Assembly (NCBI RefSeq): GCF_000017205.1
Contig: NC_009656.1
Location: 2,670,001-2,734,000, forward strand
From: Pseudomonas paraeruginosa PA7
GTDB lineage: Bacteria > Pseudomonadota > Gammaproteobacteria > Pseudomonadales > Pseudomonadaceae
Direction of reading: 5' to 3'
Length of the DNA: 64,000 bases
Both the position numbers and the translations under genes were made by a program. This document shows, in pieces, positions 6,976 to 15,308 of the stretch. The stretch's first letter is position 1. Each line of letters starts with the position of its first letter. Under the pieces are notes generated by a model, which was given only the letters and a program-made list of their open reading frames with translations, ran no database searches and was not told the DNA's origin.

Positions 6976-7332
6976 ATGCCACCGATACCGATGCTTTGCA
7001 GGATTTCCCCCGTTGTCCTTTCCTTTTTCTTCGCCATGGCGGCCGAGGCCGCTGGCAATCTCCAGGACCTGGCCGGTTCGACGATCATTGCCGCCGGCAA
7101 GCTCGAAGCCGTGAAATGTCCCGGCGCGGGACTGTACGAATGCGCCGACTGGCCCAGCGGGCTCTACCGCTTCGAGGAGCAGGACGTCTGCCTGACCATC
7201 GCCGAAGGCTGCGACTACAGCTGCGATGGAATCCTGAGCGAGAAGAGCGGTACGCAGTCGGTACTGGTTTCCGGGTCCTATCGGGAGCGGATTCGCAAGG
7301 TGGAAGGCGCCAAGGTCTCCTGTCCGCGCTAG
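6976..7332 (+). CDS. small secreted Cys-rich hypothetical protein
   Basis: A 118-residue protein. The N-terminus (MLCRISPVVLSFFFAMAAEA, internal Met6) is a signal peptide, and the mature part has Cys in GLYECADWPSG, QDVCLTIAEGCDYSCDG and VSCPR, suggesting disulfides. The annotated start is the first ATG; the ATG at codon 6 would also serve. By position this appears to be PAO1 PA2569 and is the first core gene after the island. Function unknown. Confidence 0.65.
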   Translation: MPPIPMLCRISPVVLSFFFAMAAEAAGNLQDLAGSTIIAAGKLEAVKCPGAGLYECADWPSGLYRFEEQDVCLTIAEGCDYSCDGILSEKSGTQSVLVSGSYRERIRKVEGAKVSCPR

Positions 7333-7421
7333 GCGCGGTGAGACAGCTCCTGTCCGGCAGTGCTTCCGATGAGCGCGGCGGAATGTGCTAGGGTGCGCGC
7401 TTTCCTGGAGGAGCGCGGAGC

Positions 7422-7829
7422 ATGGAGCACCCCTACGAACCCCCGCGAGCGACGCTTACCGAGGGCAGGCCGGCGGCGCGTGGTTTCCTGGCCGGCGGAC
7501 AGCCGCTGTGGAAGGCTTTCTGGCTGTTCTTCGCCGTGGGTTTCGTGCTGGTCGGCCTCGTCGCCAGGCAGGCGATGGTGGCCATCGTCGATCCGCTGAT
7601 GCAGGAGAGTGACGGCGAACACGCCGTGTCCCTGACCTTGTGGGGAATCATCGGCATCGAGCTGGCGAAGCTGGCCTACCTGCTCCTGAGCCTCGTCGTG
7701 GTCTGGCGCTGCGGACGCAATTCGCCGTGGGCCATCGCCCGGCATGCAGGGGTTGCCGTGGTGCTGGCGCTGATGGTCCTGGGCCTGTACTCGATCTATC
7801 TGGTGCTGGCTCTCCTGGCCACGCCTTGA
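7422..7829 (+). CDS. small inner-membrane protein
   Basis: A 135-residue protein preceded by GGAGGAG. Three hydrophobic helices are visible: PLWKAFWLFFAVGFVLVG (near 28-45), IIGIELAKLAYLLLSLVVVW (70-90) and VAVVLALMVLGLYSIYLVLA (110-130). The N-terminal MEHPYEPPRA stretch is typical of small Pseudomonas membrane proteins of unknown role. It appears to be the PA2568 equivalent and is convergent with the phosphodiesterase gene downstream. Confidence 0.7.
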   Translation: MEHPYEPPRATLTEGRPAARGFLAGGQPLWKAFWLFFAVGFVLVGLVARQAMVAIVDPLMQESDGEHAVSLTLWGIIGIELAKLAYLLLSLVVVWRCGRNSPWAIARHAGVAVVLALMVLGLYSIYLVLALLATP

Positions 7830-7892
7830 GCCGCTTTCCTGCACGTGGGCGATGGCGCGGATGCCGCGCTTTTCGGCCGCCCCGGCGTCGGC

Positions 7893-9656
7893 CTAACGCT
7901 GCAGCCAGTCTTCCAGCTGGTCCGCCAGCATCGGCCGGGCGATGAGATAGCCCTGACCCTCGCGACAACCCCAGGCTTGCAGCAGATGAAGGGTTTCAGG
8001 GGTCTCGATGCCCTCGGCGATCACCCGATAGCCCAACTGGCTGGCCAGGCCGATCACCGCCTGGGTGACACTCTGCGCCTTCGGCGAGTCGCCCAGGTCG
8101 CGGGTGAACGACTGGTCGAGCTTGATGGCGGTGACCGGCAGGTCGCGCAGGTAGGTCCAGTTGCTGTAGCCGGTGCCGAAATCATCCACCGCGATGCCCA
8201 TGCCCAGTTCGCGGGCGCGCAGCAAGACTGCCCTCACCGCCGAGGCGTCGCGAATGAGCACGCTTTCGGTGAACTCCAGCTCGATGGCCGAAAGGTCGAG
8301 CCCGTGATGCCTGGCGAGCCTGACGGTCTCCTCCAGGAAACCGCTGTCTTCCATTTCCGCCGCCGAGACGTTGATCGCCAGCGTGAGCGGGATGTTCCGT
8401 CCGTGCCAGAGAGCCAGTTGCTCCAGCGCATGGCGCAGCACCCAGTCGCTCAACGGGCGCATCAGCGCGGTCTTTTCCGCCAGGGGAACGAACTCGGCGG
8501 GGCTGACCGGCCCGAGTTGCGGGTGGCGCCAGCGCAGCAATGCCTCGACGCCGGTACATTGGCCCGTCGCCAGGTCGATCTTCGGCTGGTATGCCAGGTG
8601 GAACCCTTCCTCCGTACCGATAGCCTGGGACAGCGAGGCCAGCAGGGTGAAGGCGCGCTGCTGGGCCTGGTCCAGCGGCGGGTTGTAGCGCGCCCAGCCG
8701 ACGCCGCGGTCACGGGCGTCGTCGGCCGCGCTGACCACCAGGCGCAGCCAGTCCTGCTCGCCGTGGGGATGGTCGGCGGTGAGTGGCAGCACGCCGAGGC
8801 CGGGATTGGCCTTGATCGGAATGCCGTGGCAGACCACGGGTTTCTCGAAGGCCTCCAGCAGGCGGATACAGACCGGCTCGGATTGTTCCTGCTGCTGCCG
8901 CGGCAGCAGCAAGCCGAAGCGGGTCGGGCTGATCTTGTAGAGGGTGCAGTCCGGCAGCTCGCTGCGGATGCGATCGCGCGCCGCGAGCATGAGGTCGTTG
9001 GAAAACGGATAGCCCAGCGTACGAATGATCGTATTGAGCAGGGCGAGAGGCAGGAGGTCGGCGGCGATGACGGTCAGCGCGCCGTCGCGCTGCAGGCGCA
9101 GGGAAACGTCTTCCTGCAGGCGCAGCCGATTGTAGAGGCCGGTCGGTTCGTCGATGTAGTTGGTCGAGCGCAGCGTATGGATGCGTGCCATGACCAGCCC
9201 GGCGAAGTGCTCGAGCATGGCGATGTCCCGCGCGGACAGCGGTCCGCGGGGTTCCCTGTCGATGACGCAGAGGCTGCCGAGGTTGAGTCCGTCGGTGGTG
9301 GTCAGCGGCGCTCCGGCGTAGAAGCGGATGCCCGGCTCGCCCAGCACGTAGGGGTTGTCGCGGAAGCGCGGATCGAGGCGGGCGTCGGCCACCTCGAACA
9401 CTCCCTTGCCGAGGATCGCGTAGGCGCAGAACGAATCCCGTCGTGGCGTCTGGCGGATACCGAGGCCGATGCTCGCGCGAAACCACTGGCGCTGGTGATC
9501 GAGAATGGAAATGAGCGCGATGGGCGTCTGGAAATAGCAGGTGGCGGCGCCGAGGATCGCTTCGAACACTTCGTCGACACCTTCCTCCAGCAGGCCGAGC
9601 TGGTCGACGTAGGCCTGTCTGGCGGGCTCGTCGGCGGGATAGGGAGGAGTCGTCAT
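7893..9656 (-). CDS. GAF-GGDEF-EAL cyclic-di-GMP phosphodiesterase
   Basis: The start MTTPPYPADEPARQAY (9656) gives 587 residues; an upstream ATG at 9695 is less likely. An N-terminal GAF domain (about 25-165) is followed by a degenerate GGDEF domain whose signature reads SPTRF, so cyclase activity is not expected. The EAL domain (about 330-580) keeps its key motifs: EALLRWRHP, ELEFTESVL, DDFGTGYSN, KLDQSF and AEGIET. It should hydrolyse c-di-GMP and so favour motility over biofilm; the GAF and dead GGDEF parts may sense ligand or GTP. It matches PAO1 PA2567, for which I recall phosphodiesterase activity. Monocistronic. Confidence 0.88.
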   Translation of the reverse strand: MTTPPYPADEPARQAYVDQLGLLEEGVDEVFEAILGAATCYFQTPIALISILDHQRQWFRASIGLGIRQTPRRDSFCAYAILGKGVFEVADARLDPRFRDNPYVLGEPGIRFYAGAPLTTTDGLNLGSLCVIDREPRGPLSARDIAMLEHFAGLVMARIHTLRSTNYIDEPTGLYNRLRLQEDVSLRLQRDGALTVIAADLLPLALLNTIIRTLGYPFSNDLMLAARDRIRSELPDCTLYKISPTRFGLLLPRQQQEQSEPVCIRLLEAFEKPVVCHGIPIKANPGLGVLPLTADHPHGEQDWLRLVVSAADDARDRGVGWARYNPPLDQAQQRAFTLLASLSQAIGTEEGFHLAYQPKIDLATGQCTGVEALLRWRHPQLGPVSPAEFVPLAEKTALMRPLSDWVLRHALEQLALWHGRNIPLTLAINVSAAEMEDSGFLEETVRLARHHGLDLSAIELEFTESVLIRDASAVRAVLLRARELGMGIAVDDFGTGYSNWTYLRDLPVTAIKLDQSFTRDLGDSPKAQSVTQAVIGLASQLGYRVIAEGIETPETLHLLQAWGCREGQGYLIARPMLADQLEDWLQR

Positions 9657-9914
9657 GCTGGAGTCCTGGGTGACTGCGATGTCGCCCATCGACATTCAGT
9701 GATGTCATTGTGCCTTTGTTTGCCGGGCAGCGCTGATTTTCCCGGATTGAAGCGATGAAAGGGCGTGAGAGAGTCGTTCTTCGGCATGCCGGGGTGGCCA
9801 TGGAGAGCGCTTTTCAGTACTGAGAAACCAGCTACCAGGAAATCGGACGTTTCCTATACCGGGCGGCGCTACCGCCCGTTAAAACGGAGCGATCCGCTTT
9901 TACCGAGAACAGAC

Positions 9915-10124
9915 ATGATCGACACGCTCTCCTTCGCTTCGCGCCTGTGCAAGTTCGTCATTCTCCTGGTCGCGTTGCTGGTCGGCGGCGCCAGTTGCTA
10001 CCTGTGGCTGGCAGGTCGTCCTTATCGGGACGCCATATCGGCGTTCGTTCCCCTGGTGCTGCCGATGCTCGCGCTGGTGCTGGCGTTCGATCTCTTCCGT
10101 GCGCTCGTCCTGGGCCGTCGCTAG
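9915..10124 (+). CDS. 69-residue two-helix membrane protein
   Basis: Start ATG at 9915 (MIDTLSFASRLCKFVIL). Two membrane helices are evident (CKFVILLVALLVGGASCYLW and FVPLVLPMLALVLAFDLFRAL) with a short hydrophilic loop. No family recognised. It stands alone between the phosphodiesterase and the quorum-type operon. Confidence 0.5.
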   Translation: MIDTLSFASRLCKFVILLVALLVGGASCYLWLAGRPYRDAISAFVPLVLPMLALVLAFDLFRALVLGRR

Positions 10125-10174
10125 GGAGGTTGTCCGCCGGTTCGCCGGCATGCGCTGCATTTCCGTCACTCTGC

Positions 10175-10194
10175 CCCTGCCAATTCTGGCAGGT
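10175..10194 (+). promoter_or_regulatory. las/rhl-type quorum-sensing box
   Basis: The 20 bases CCCTGCCAATTCTGGCAGGT form a near-perfect dyad (CTGCCA...TGGCAG) and differ at only two positions from the lasB operator ACCTGCCAGTTCTGGCAGGT as I recall it. It lies 137 bp before the ATG of the flavoprotein operon, a suitable distance for LasR or RhlR activation. I recall that the corresponding PAO1 genes appear among quorum-activated genes, which agrees. Confidence 0.75.
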
Positions 10195-10331
10195 GGTGCC
10201 TCTTCATCGGCAACCGCTTGAACTGTAGGTCCTTTTTCCGCGCCGGCGTCTTGCCGCGGCGGAGCCAGCCTTGCCTATTCCCTTCGCTCATCTAGACATA
10301 CTCCATGACTTCTCAGGGACAGGGAGGGGCT

Positions 10332-11519
10332 ATGCAACGCATCGTCATCGTTGGTGGCGGGGTTGGTGGCACCATGCTCGCCAACCTGCTGGTGGCCAGG
10401 CTCTACGCGGAGGTCCTCGACGGCAGGGTGCAGGTCCTGCTGCTCTCGGACTCGCCCGATCACTACTACAAGCCGGCGTTCATGTACGTCGCCTTCCAGC
10501 AGTTCTTCCTCGAGGACCTGAAGCGACCGGAGCGTTCGCTGTTGCGCCCTGAGGTGGAGTTCCGGGTCGAGCAGGTGGTCCGCTTCGATTTCGCTCGCCA
10601 GGAGCTGCATACCCGCAACGGCAAGCGGCACGGCTACGACTACCTGGTCATCGCCACCGGCTGCGTACCGGCGCCCGAGCGTATCGAAGGCCTGCAGGAA
10701 GCCGGCGAGCATTTCTACCAGTACCGGCCGGCGCGCCGGTTGGCGGAGCGCCTGGCCAGCCTGGAGTCGGGACGGGTGTTCATCACGGTGAGCTTCCCGA
10801 AGACGCCGAATGTACCGCACCAGTGCGGCATCGCCCCGGTGGAGACCACCCTGATGCTCGATGACTACCTGCGCCGCCGCGGTGTGCGCGAGCGCGTCGA
10901 GATCGTCTATACCTATCCCACCACCGCCCAATTGCTACGCAACTGCCTGTTCCTGCAGCGGCCCACCGGCGAGATCCTGCCGAGTCTGTTCGAGCAGCGT
11001 GGCATTCGTTTCCAGCGTGGCTTCACCCTGGCCCGGGTCGATCCGGAGCGGCGCATCGCCTATTCCGAAGAGGGTGACGAGCAACCCTTCGACCTGCTCA
11101 TGGCGACGCCGCCGATTCGCGCGGTGGATGTGGTCCGGGAGTGTGGCCTGTCGCAATCCGCCGCCGACGAAGGCTGGTTGCCGACGAACCATGAAACCTT
11201 GCAGGTGTATGGCGTCGAACGGGTGTATACCCTGGGCGATACCGTCGATCTGCCGGTAAGCAAGGCCGGAGGCGCCTGCCACAATCAGGCGCCGGTGATC
11301 GCCAGCAACATCGCCGCCGAGATTCGCCTCGGCAGTCCTTGCGCGACCTACGACGGACGGGTGCAGGCCGTCGCGCAGATGGGCCTGAACGCCGGCATGC
11401 CGCTCTGGTACGACTACCGGCACGACGTCCAGCCGACCCCGCCGACCAAGCTTGGCGGGCTGTTGCGCCAGGGTTTCAATCGCGGGCTGTACTGGGCCGT
11501 CGCCCGCGGAATGCTTTGA
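10332..11519 (+). CDS. FAD-dependent oxidoreductase, sulfide:quinone reductase-like
   Basis: A 395-residue flavoprotein. The dinucleotide fold opens with IVIVGGGVGGTMLANLL, a second site reads YDYLVIATG, and the FAD ribityl motif is VYTLGDTVDLPVSKAGG. Cys in VPHQCGIAP recalls the active-site cysteine of sulfide:quinone reductases, but I cannot confirm the full cysteine set. The C-terminus is amphipathic (LRQGFNRGLYWAVARG), fitting membrane attachment. The next gene encodes a DUF1641 protein, a common partner of such reductases. The ATG at 10332 is preceded by GGGAGGGG. First gene of a three-gene operon behind a las/rhl box. Confidence 0.8.
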   Translation: MQRIVIVGGGVGGTMLANLLVARLYAEVLDGRVQVLLLSDSPDHYYKPAFMYVAFQQFFLEDLKRPERSLLRPEVEFRVEQVVRFDFARQELHTRNGKRHGYDYLVIATGCVPAPERIEGLQEAGEHFYQYRPARRLAERLASLESGRVFITVSFPKTPNVPHQCGIAPVETTLMLDDYLRRRGVRERVEIVYTYPTTAQLLRNCLFLQRPTGEILPSLFEQRGIRFQRGFTLARVDPERRIAYSEEGDEQPFDLLMATPPIRAVDVVRECGLSQSAADEGWLPTNHETLQVYGVERVYTLGDTVDLPVSKAGGACHNQAPVIASNIAAEIRLGSPCATYDGRVQAVAQMGLNAGMPLWYDYRHDVQPTPPTKLGGLLRQGFNRGLYWAVARGML

Positions 11520-11541
11520 CCCCACACGGGGAGGAGCCGAC

Positions 11542-11964
11542 ATGGAAGACCATCGACAGCCTCGCGCCGCGGCGCAGGCCGAGACACCCCTGTTTCCCGA
11601 GCAGACCCGGGAGAGCCTGCAGGCCCTGGTTGGCAAGCTGCAGCCACTGATCGAAGGGCGGCGGCTGGACAACCTGGTCGACCTGCTCTCGCTGCTTTCG
11701 GATCTCATCGACCTGCTCGATCCGGCCATGGTGGACAGGCTGGCGTCGCTCTTCGAACAGGCCACCAGTGTCGGCTGGTCCGTCGGCAACGCGGTGCGCG
11801 TGGCCAAGGCCGAGGTGTTGCGGGAGCAGCCGCCGAACCTGAAGGATCTGTTGCGGCTGTTGCGCGATGCCGATACCCGTCGCGGCCTGGCGCTGCTGCT
11901 GGGCAGCCTGCGCAGCCTGGGGCGGCAGCTCGCCGCGGAGCGGGAGGTCGCCCATGGTGCGTGA
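11542..11964 (+). CDS. DUF1641 protein
   Basis: A 140-residue, mostly helical protein from the ATG at 11542 (GGGGAGGAG upstream). The segment DNLVDLLSLLSDLIDLLDPA and the later VGNAVRVAKAE and LKDLLRLLRDADTRRGLALL belong to DUF1641, typically encoded beside sulfide:quinone-reductase-like flavoproteins and heterodisulfide reductase genes. It starts 22 bp after the flavoprotein and overlaps the methyltransferase by 11 bp, so all three should be co-translated. Likely an accessory subunit; exact role unknown. Confidence 0.75.
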   Translation: MEDHRQPRAAAQAETPLFPEQTRESLQALVGKLQPLIEGRRLDNLVDLLSLLSDLIDLLDPAMVDRLASLFEQATSVGWSVGNAVRVAKAEVLREQPPNLKDLLRLLRDADTRRGLALLLGSLRSLGRQLAAEREVAHGA

Positions 11965-12781
11965 CGACCTGCGCTGCCGTGCGGGCAACGAGACGCATTG
12001 GGACCCGACCGCCTACATGCAGTTCGCCCGACTTCGCCAACGGCCGGTGGTCGAGCTGCTCGACCATGTCGACCTGTATTCTCCGGAACGGATCTACGAC
12101 CTGGGCTGTGGCACCGGGATCGCCACCGAACTGCTCGCCCGCCGCTGGCCGCAGGCCGAACTGCATGGCGTGGACAGCTCCGCGGAGATGCTCGAGGAAG
12201 CCGCGCGCCTGCCGATCAGGGCCAGCTGGGAGCGCGCCAACCTGCAGCATTGGTGCGCCGAGCGTCCGGCCAGCCTGCTGTTCGCCGCGGCGGTGCTGCA
12301 TTTCATCGAGCGCCATTGCAGCCTGTTGCCGCGCCTGCTGGGCCAACTGAGCCCGGGAGGCTGCCTGGCGGCGCACATGCCGAACTGGCGCGATGCGTCC
12401 TGGTATCGCCTGATGCTCGATGCGCTGGACAGCGCCGGCCCGGGCGGCACGCCGCTCGGCAGCCCGACGTTGCGCTACCTGATGCAGCAGCGCAACGTGC
12501 TCTCCCTGGACAACTACTACCGCCTGCTGGCGCCGCTCTGCGCGGAGGTGGACATCTGGGAGACCGAGCACCTGCAGGTGGTGGACGGCAACGACCCGAT
12601 CTTCGACTGGGTCAAGGTCTCCGCCCTGCGTCCGGTGCTCGGCGAACTGGACGAGGAGGCGCGCCGGCGCTTCCTCGACCGTTACCTGGACCTGCTGCAC
12701 CGCTACTATCCGCAGGAGCTCGACGGCCGCACGCTGTTTCCGTTCCGCCGCGTATTCGTCGTCGCCAGCCTGCGCCGCTGA
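11954..12781 (+). CDS. SAM-dependent methyltransferase, trans-aconitate methyltransferase-like
   Basis: A 275-residue protein. The motif IYDLGCGTGIATELLA (near residue 45) is the SAM-binding loop, followed by HGVDSSAEML (acidic loop) and LFAAAVLHF. The architecture and the C-terminal LDRYLDLLHRYYPQ...FPFRRVFVVA match trans-aconitate 2-methyltransferase (Tam), which esterifies an aconitate isomer. Substrate here is unproven. The start at 11954 overlaps the preceding stop region by 11 bp. Third gene of the operon behind the las/rhl box. Confidence 0.8.
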   Translation: MVRDDLRCRAGNETHWDPTAYMQFARLRQRPVVELLDHVDLYSPERIYDLGCGTGIATELLARRWPQAELHGVDSSAEMLEEAARLPIRASWERANLQHWCAERPASLLFAAAVLHFIERHCSLLPRLLGQLSPGGCLAAHMPNWRDASWYRLMLDALDSAGPGGTPLGSPTLRYLMQQRNVLSLDNYYRLLAPLCAEVDIWETEHLQVVDGNDPIFDWVKVSALRPVLGELDEEARRRFLDRYLDLLHRYYPQELDGRTLFPFRRVFVVASLRR

Positions 12782-12802
12782 GCGCTCCAGGCCGACCGCC
12801 GC

Positions 12803-14290
12803 TCAATGGTCGGAGAGGAGGTCGACGGCGCCCGGCTTGTCGTGCGCGCCGAAGCGATCGACCAGCGTCGCGCTGGCGGCGTTCAGGCCGAGCACGTCGA
12901 CCGTCACGCCGCGCTGGCGCAGGCCTAGCACCACCTTGTCCAGCGCCGCGACGGCGGTGATGTCCCAGAGATGGGCGTGACGCAGGTCGATGATCACCTG
13001 GTCCACCTGTTCTTTCAGGTCGAAGGCGGCGACGAACCGGGTCGACGAAGCGAAGAACAGTTGGCCGGTGACCTGGTAATGACGGTGCGAACCATCGGCG
13101 GACAGCTGGCTGTCGATGTCCAGGTAATGGCCGATCCTGTTGGCGAAGAACAGCGAGGCCAGCAGCACGCCGGCGATCACGCCGAACGCCAGGTTGTGGG
13201 TGGCGAGGACCACCCCGACCGTCACCAGCATGACCAGGTTGGTCGACAGCGGGTAGCGCCGCAGGTTGCGGATCGAGTCCCAGCGGAAGGTACCGATCGA
13301 GACCATGATCATCACCGCCACCAGGGCCGCCATGGGTATTTGTCCGACCCAGTCGCTGAGGAACACCACCATCAGCAGCAGCGCGACGCCGGCCACCAGT
13401 GTCGACAGGCGGTTGCGGCCACCGGATTTCACGTTGATGACCGACTGCCCGATCATCGCGCAACCGGCCATCCCGCCGAGCAGGCCGGTGGCGATGTTCG
13501 CCAGGCCCTGGCCCTTGCATTCACGGTTCTTGTCGCTGTCGGTATCGGTCATCTCGTCGACGATGGTGGCGGTCATCAGCGACTCCAGCAGGCCGACCAC
13601 CGCCAGGGCGGCGGAGTAGGGCAGGATGATCAGCAGGGTCTCGAGGTTCAGCGGAACCTCCGGCCAGAGGAAGACCGGCAGGCTGGCGGGCAATTCACCC
13701 ATGTCGCCGACGGTGCGGATGTCCAGTCCCAGATAGATGGAGAGGGCGGTGAGCACCAGGATGCATACCAGCGGAGAGGGCAGCAGCCGGCCGATCCGTG
13801 GCAGGTGCGGAAAGCCGTAGATGATCGCCAGGCCGGTGGCGGTCATCGCGTAGACCGGCCAGCCGACGTGCGTGAGTTCCGGCAACTGGGCCAGGAAGAT
13901 CAGGATCGCCAGGGCATTGACGAAGCCGGTCACCACCGAACGCGAGACGAAGCGCATCAGGGAACCCAGGCGCAGGTAGCCGGCGAGGATCTGCAGCACG
14001 CCGCAGAGCAGGGTCGCCGCCAGCAGATACTGCAGGCCGTGATCCTTCACCAGGTTGACCATCAGCAAGGCCATGGCACCGGTGGCGGCGGAGATCATGC
14101 CGGGCCGTCCGCCGGCGAAGGCGATCACCACCGCCATGCTGAACGAGGCATACAGGCCGATCTTCGGATCGACCCCGGCGATGATGGAAAAGGCGATCGC
14201 CTCGGGGATCAGCGCCAGGGCGACGACCAGGCCGGCGAGCACGTCGCCGCGGAGATTGGAGAACCAGTTCTGTTTCAACGTCTGTAGCAT
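12803..14290 (-). CDS. SulP-family anion transporter
   Basis: A 495-residue protein. The N-terminal membrane part (to about 395) shows [20 protein letters not shown] and [13 protein letters not shown], the SulP signatures, with 10-14 helices. A short STAS domain follows ([25 protein letters not shown], about 420-490). The family carries sulfate, bicarbonate or C4-dicarboxylates; the substrate cannot be read from sequence. Its 3' end converges with the methyltransferase operon, and its 5' end faces the CigR-like gene across 353 bp. Confidence 0.85.
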   Translation of the reverse strand: MLQTLKQNWFSNLRGDVLAGLVVALALIPEAIAFSIIAGVDPKIGLYASFSMAVVIAFAGGRPGMISAATGAMALLMVNLVKDHGLQYLLAATLLCGVLQILAGYLRLGSLMRFVSRSVVTGFVNALAILIFLAQLPELTHVGWPVYAMTATGLAIIYGFPHLPRIGRLLPSPLVCILVLTALSIYLGLDIRTVGDMGELPASLPVFLWPEVPLNLETLLIILPYSAALAVVGLLESLMTATIVDEMTDTDSDKNRECKGQGLANIATGLLGGMAGCAMIGQSVINVKSGGRNRLSTLVAGVALLLMVVFLSDWVGQIPMAALVAVMIMVSIGTFRWDSIRNLRRYPLSTNLVMLVTVGVVLATHNLAFGVIAGVLLASLFFANRIGHYLDIDSQLSADGSHRHYQVTGQLFFASSTRFVAAFDLKEQVDQVIIDLRHAHLWDITAVAALDKVVLGLRQRGVTVDVLGLNAASATLVDRFGAHDKPGAVDLLSDH

Positions 14291-14643
14291 CGGGATATCC
14301 AGGGGCGAGGCGACGCCTGTGTCCCGGCGGCAGCGGGGCCGCGGGCGGTGTCGAGAAAGAAAAAGGACGGACGAAAAAGCGTTCAGGCGGGCGAACGCGG
14401 GCCACGGTCACTCGGACCGTTGTCGGAGGGGGGCAGGGCTATGGCGGAGTAGGCAGCCAGGTCATGGGGCGTGGCGGATGATCGCTTGCAGGGGCGGGCA
14501 GCTTAGCCGATTCGACAGCCGAGACCAAGCCCGATTCCGGCCAAAGCCCGCGAGACCTCCTCGCCTCCCGCGGTCGGCGGCAGGGAACCAAACAAGCGAA
14601 ACGGTTCTAAGCTGTCGAGGGATCGTCCTCGCATGGAGAGAAC
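14291..14643 (+). other. divergent intergenic region
   Basis: Separates the SulP gene (leftward) from the CigR-like gene (rightward) and must hold both promoters. A GGAGAG ribosome site precedes the rightward ATG. No strong repeat, operator or small gene was recognised; longer frames across it are extensions of antisense frames from SulP. Confidence 0.4.
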
Positions 14644-15183
14644 ATGATCATGTTCAACACTCGTTCTGTGCTCGCGCTGGTCGTGAGCCTGTCCCTGATC
14701 GGTGGCACGCCTGCCGCCCTGGCCGACCCGGGCAATGGCAAAGGCAATCCGCACGGCAACCAGATGGACGGAGGAAAGGGTAACAAGGGCAACAAAGGCA
14801 ACCAGGGTGGGAATGACAACCATGGCGGGCCCGGCAACAAGGGCGGCGGCAACGCCGGGCAGAAAGGCAACTCCGGGCAGAAAGGCAACGGTGGCGGCGA
14901 CTGGAGTTCGGGGCCGCGCATCGACGTCGGCGGCGTGCGGGTGATCCTCGGCGACAACCGCGGCTACTGGAGCCCGGGGCCGGCGCTGCCGCCGGGAATC
15001 CAGAAGAACCTGGCACGGGGCAAGCCGCTGCCGCCTGGTATCGCCAAGAAACTCGACGGCCGCCTGCTGGGCCGGCTGCCGCACTATGACGGCTACGAGT
15101 GGATGCAGGCCGGTACCGATCTGCTCCTGGTGGCGGTCGCGACCGGGCTGATCTACGAAGTGCTGGACAACGTCCTCGACTGA
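14644..15183 (+). CDS. CigR/RcnB-like secreted protein with Gly-Asn-Lys repeat
   Basis: A 179-residue protein with a signal peptide ([19 protein letters not shown]). A low-complexity tract of about 60 residues follows ([20 protein letters not shown], with two QKGN repeats). Then comes the conserved part: [26 protein letters not shown], typical of RcnB/CigR-type periplasmic proteins, and a C-terminal hydrophobic helix ([19 protein letters not shown]). CigR in Salmonella is an antivirulence regulator; the role here is unknown. ATG at 14644 or 14650 are both possible. Confidence 0.7.
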   Translation: MIMFNTRSVLALVVSLSLIGGTPAALADPGNGKGNPHGNQMDGGKGNKGNKGNQGGNDNHGGPGNKGGGNAGQKGNSGQKGNGGGDWSSGPRIDVGGVRVILGDNRGYWSPGPALPPGIQKNLARGKPLPPGIAKKLDGRLLGRLPHYDGYEWMQAGTDLLLVAVATGLIYEVLDNVLD

Positions 15184-15196
15184 GAGCCTTCGCTGC

Positions 15197-15280
15197 GCAG
15201 GGCGGATGGCGCCACGGGCGCTATCCGCCGGGATTTGCGCTGAAATGGCGGATAGCCGCGTCGCGGTTATCCGCCCTGCA
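15197..15280. repeat. double palindromic intergenic repeat (REP-like), copy 1
   Basis: Two palindromes in tandem: GGCGGAT...ATCCGCC (15201-15229) and GGCGGATA...TATCCGCC (15247-15275), bracketed by GCAGGGCGG and CCGCCCTGC. It lies between the convergent CigR-like gene and ctpH. Related copies occur at 47868 and 50376. REP-like elements of this type are scattered between genes in Pseudomonas and may stabilise mRNA ends. Confidence 0.7.
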
Positions 15281-15308
15281 TCGTGGAAACCTTTTCCCTT
15301 GCTTCTGG

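Noticed and set aside
7845..9758. A 637-codon frame opposite the phosphodiesterase
   Set aside because: Same effect of high GC; the minus-strand protein has GAF and EAL motifs, whereas the plus-strand frame has none.
14760..14895. CRISPR-like array
   Set aside because: The regular repeats are codon-level GGN AAC AAG units inside a secreted protein gene, with no spacers.
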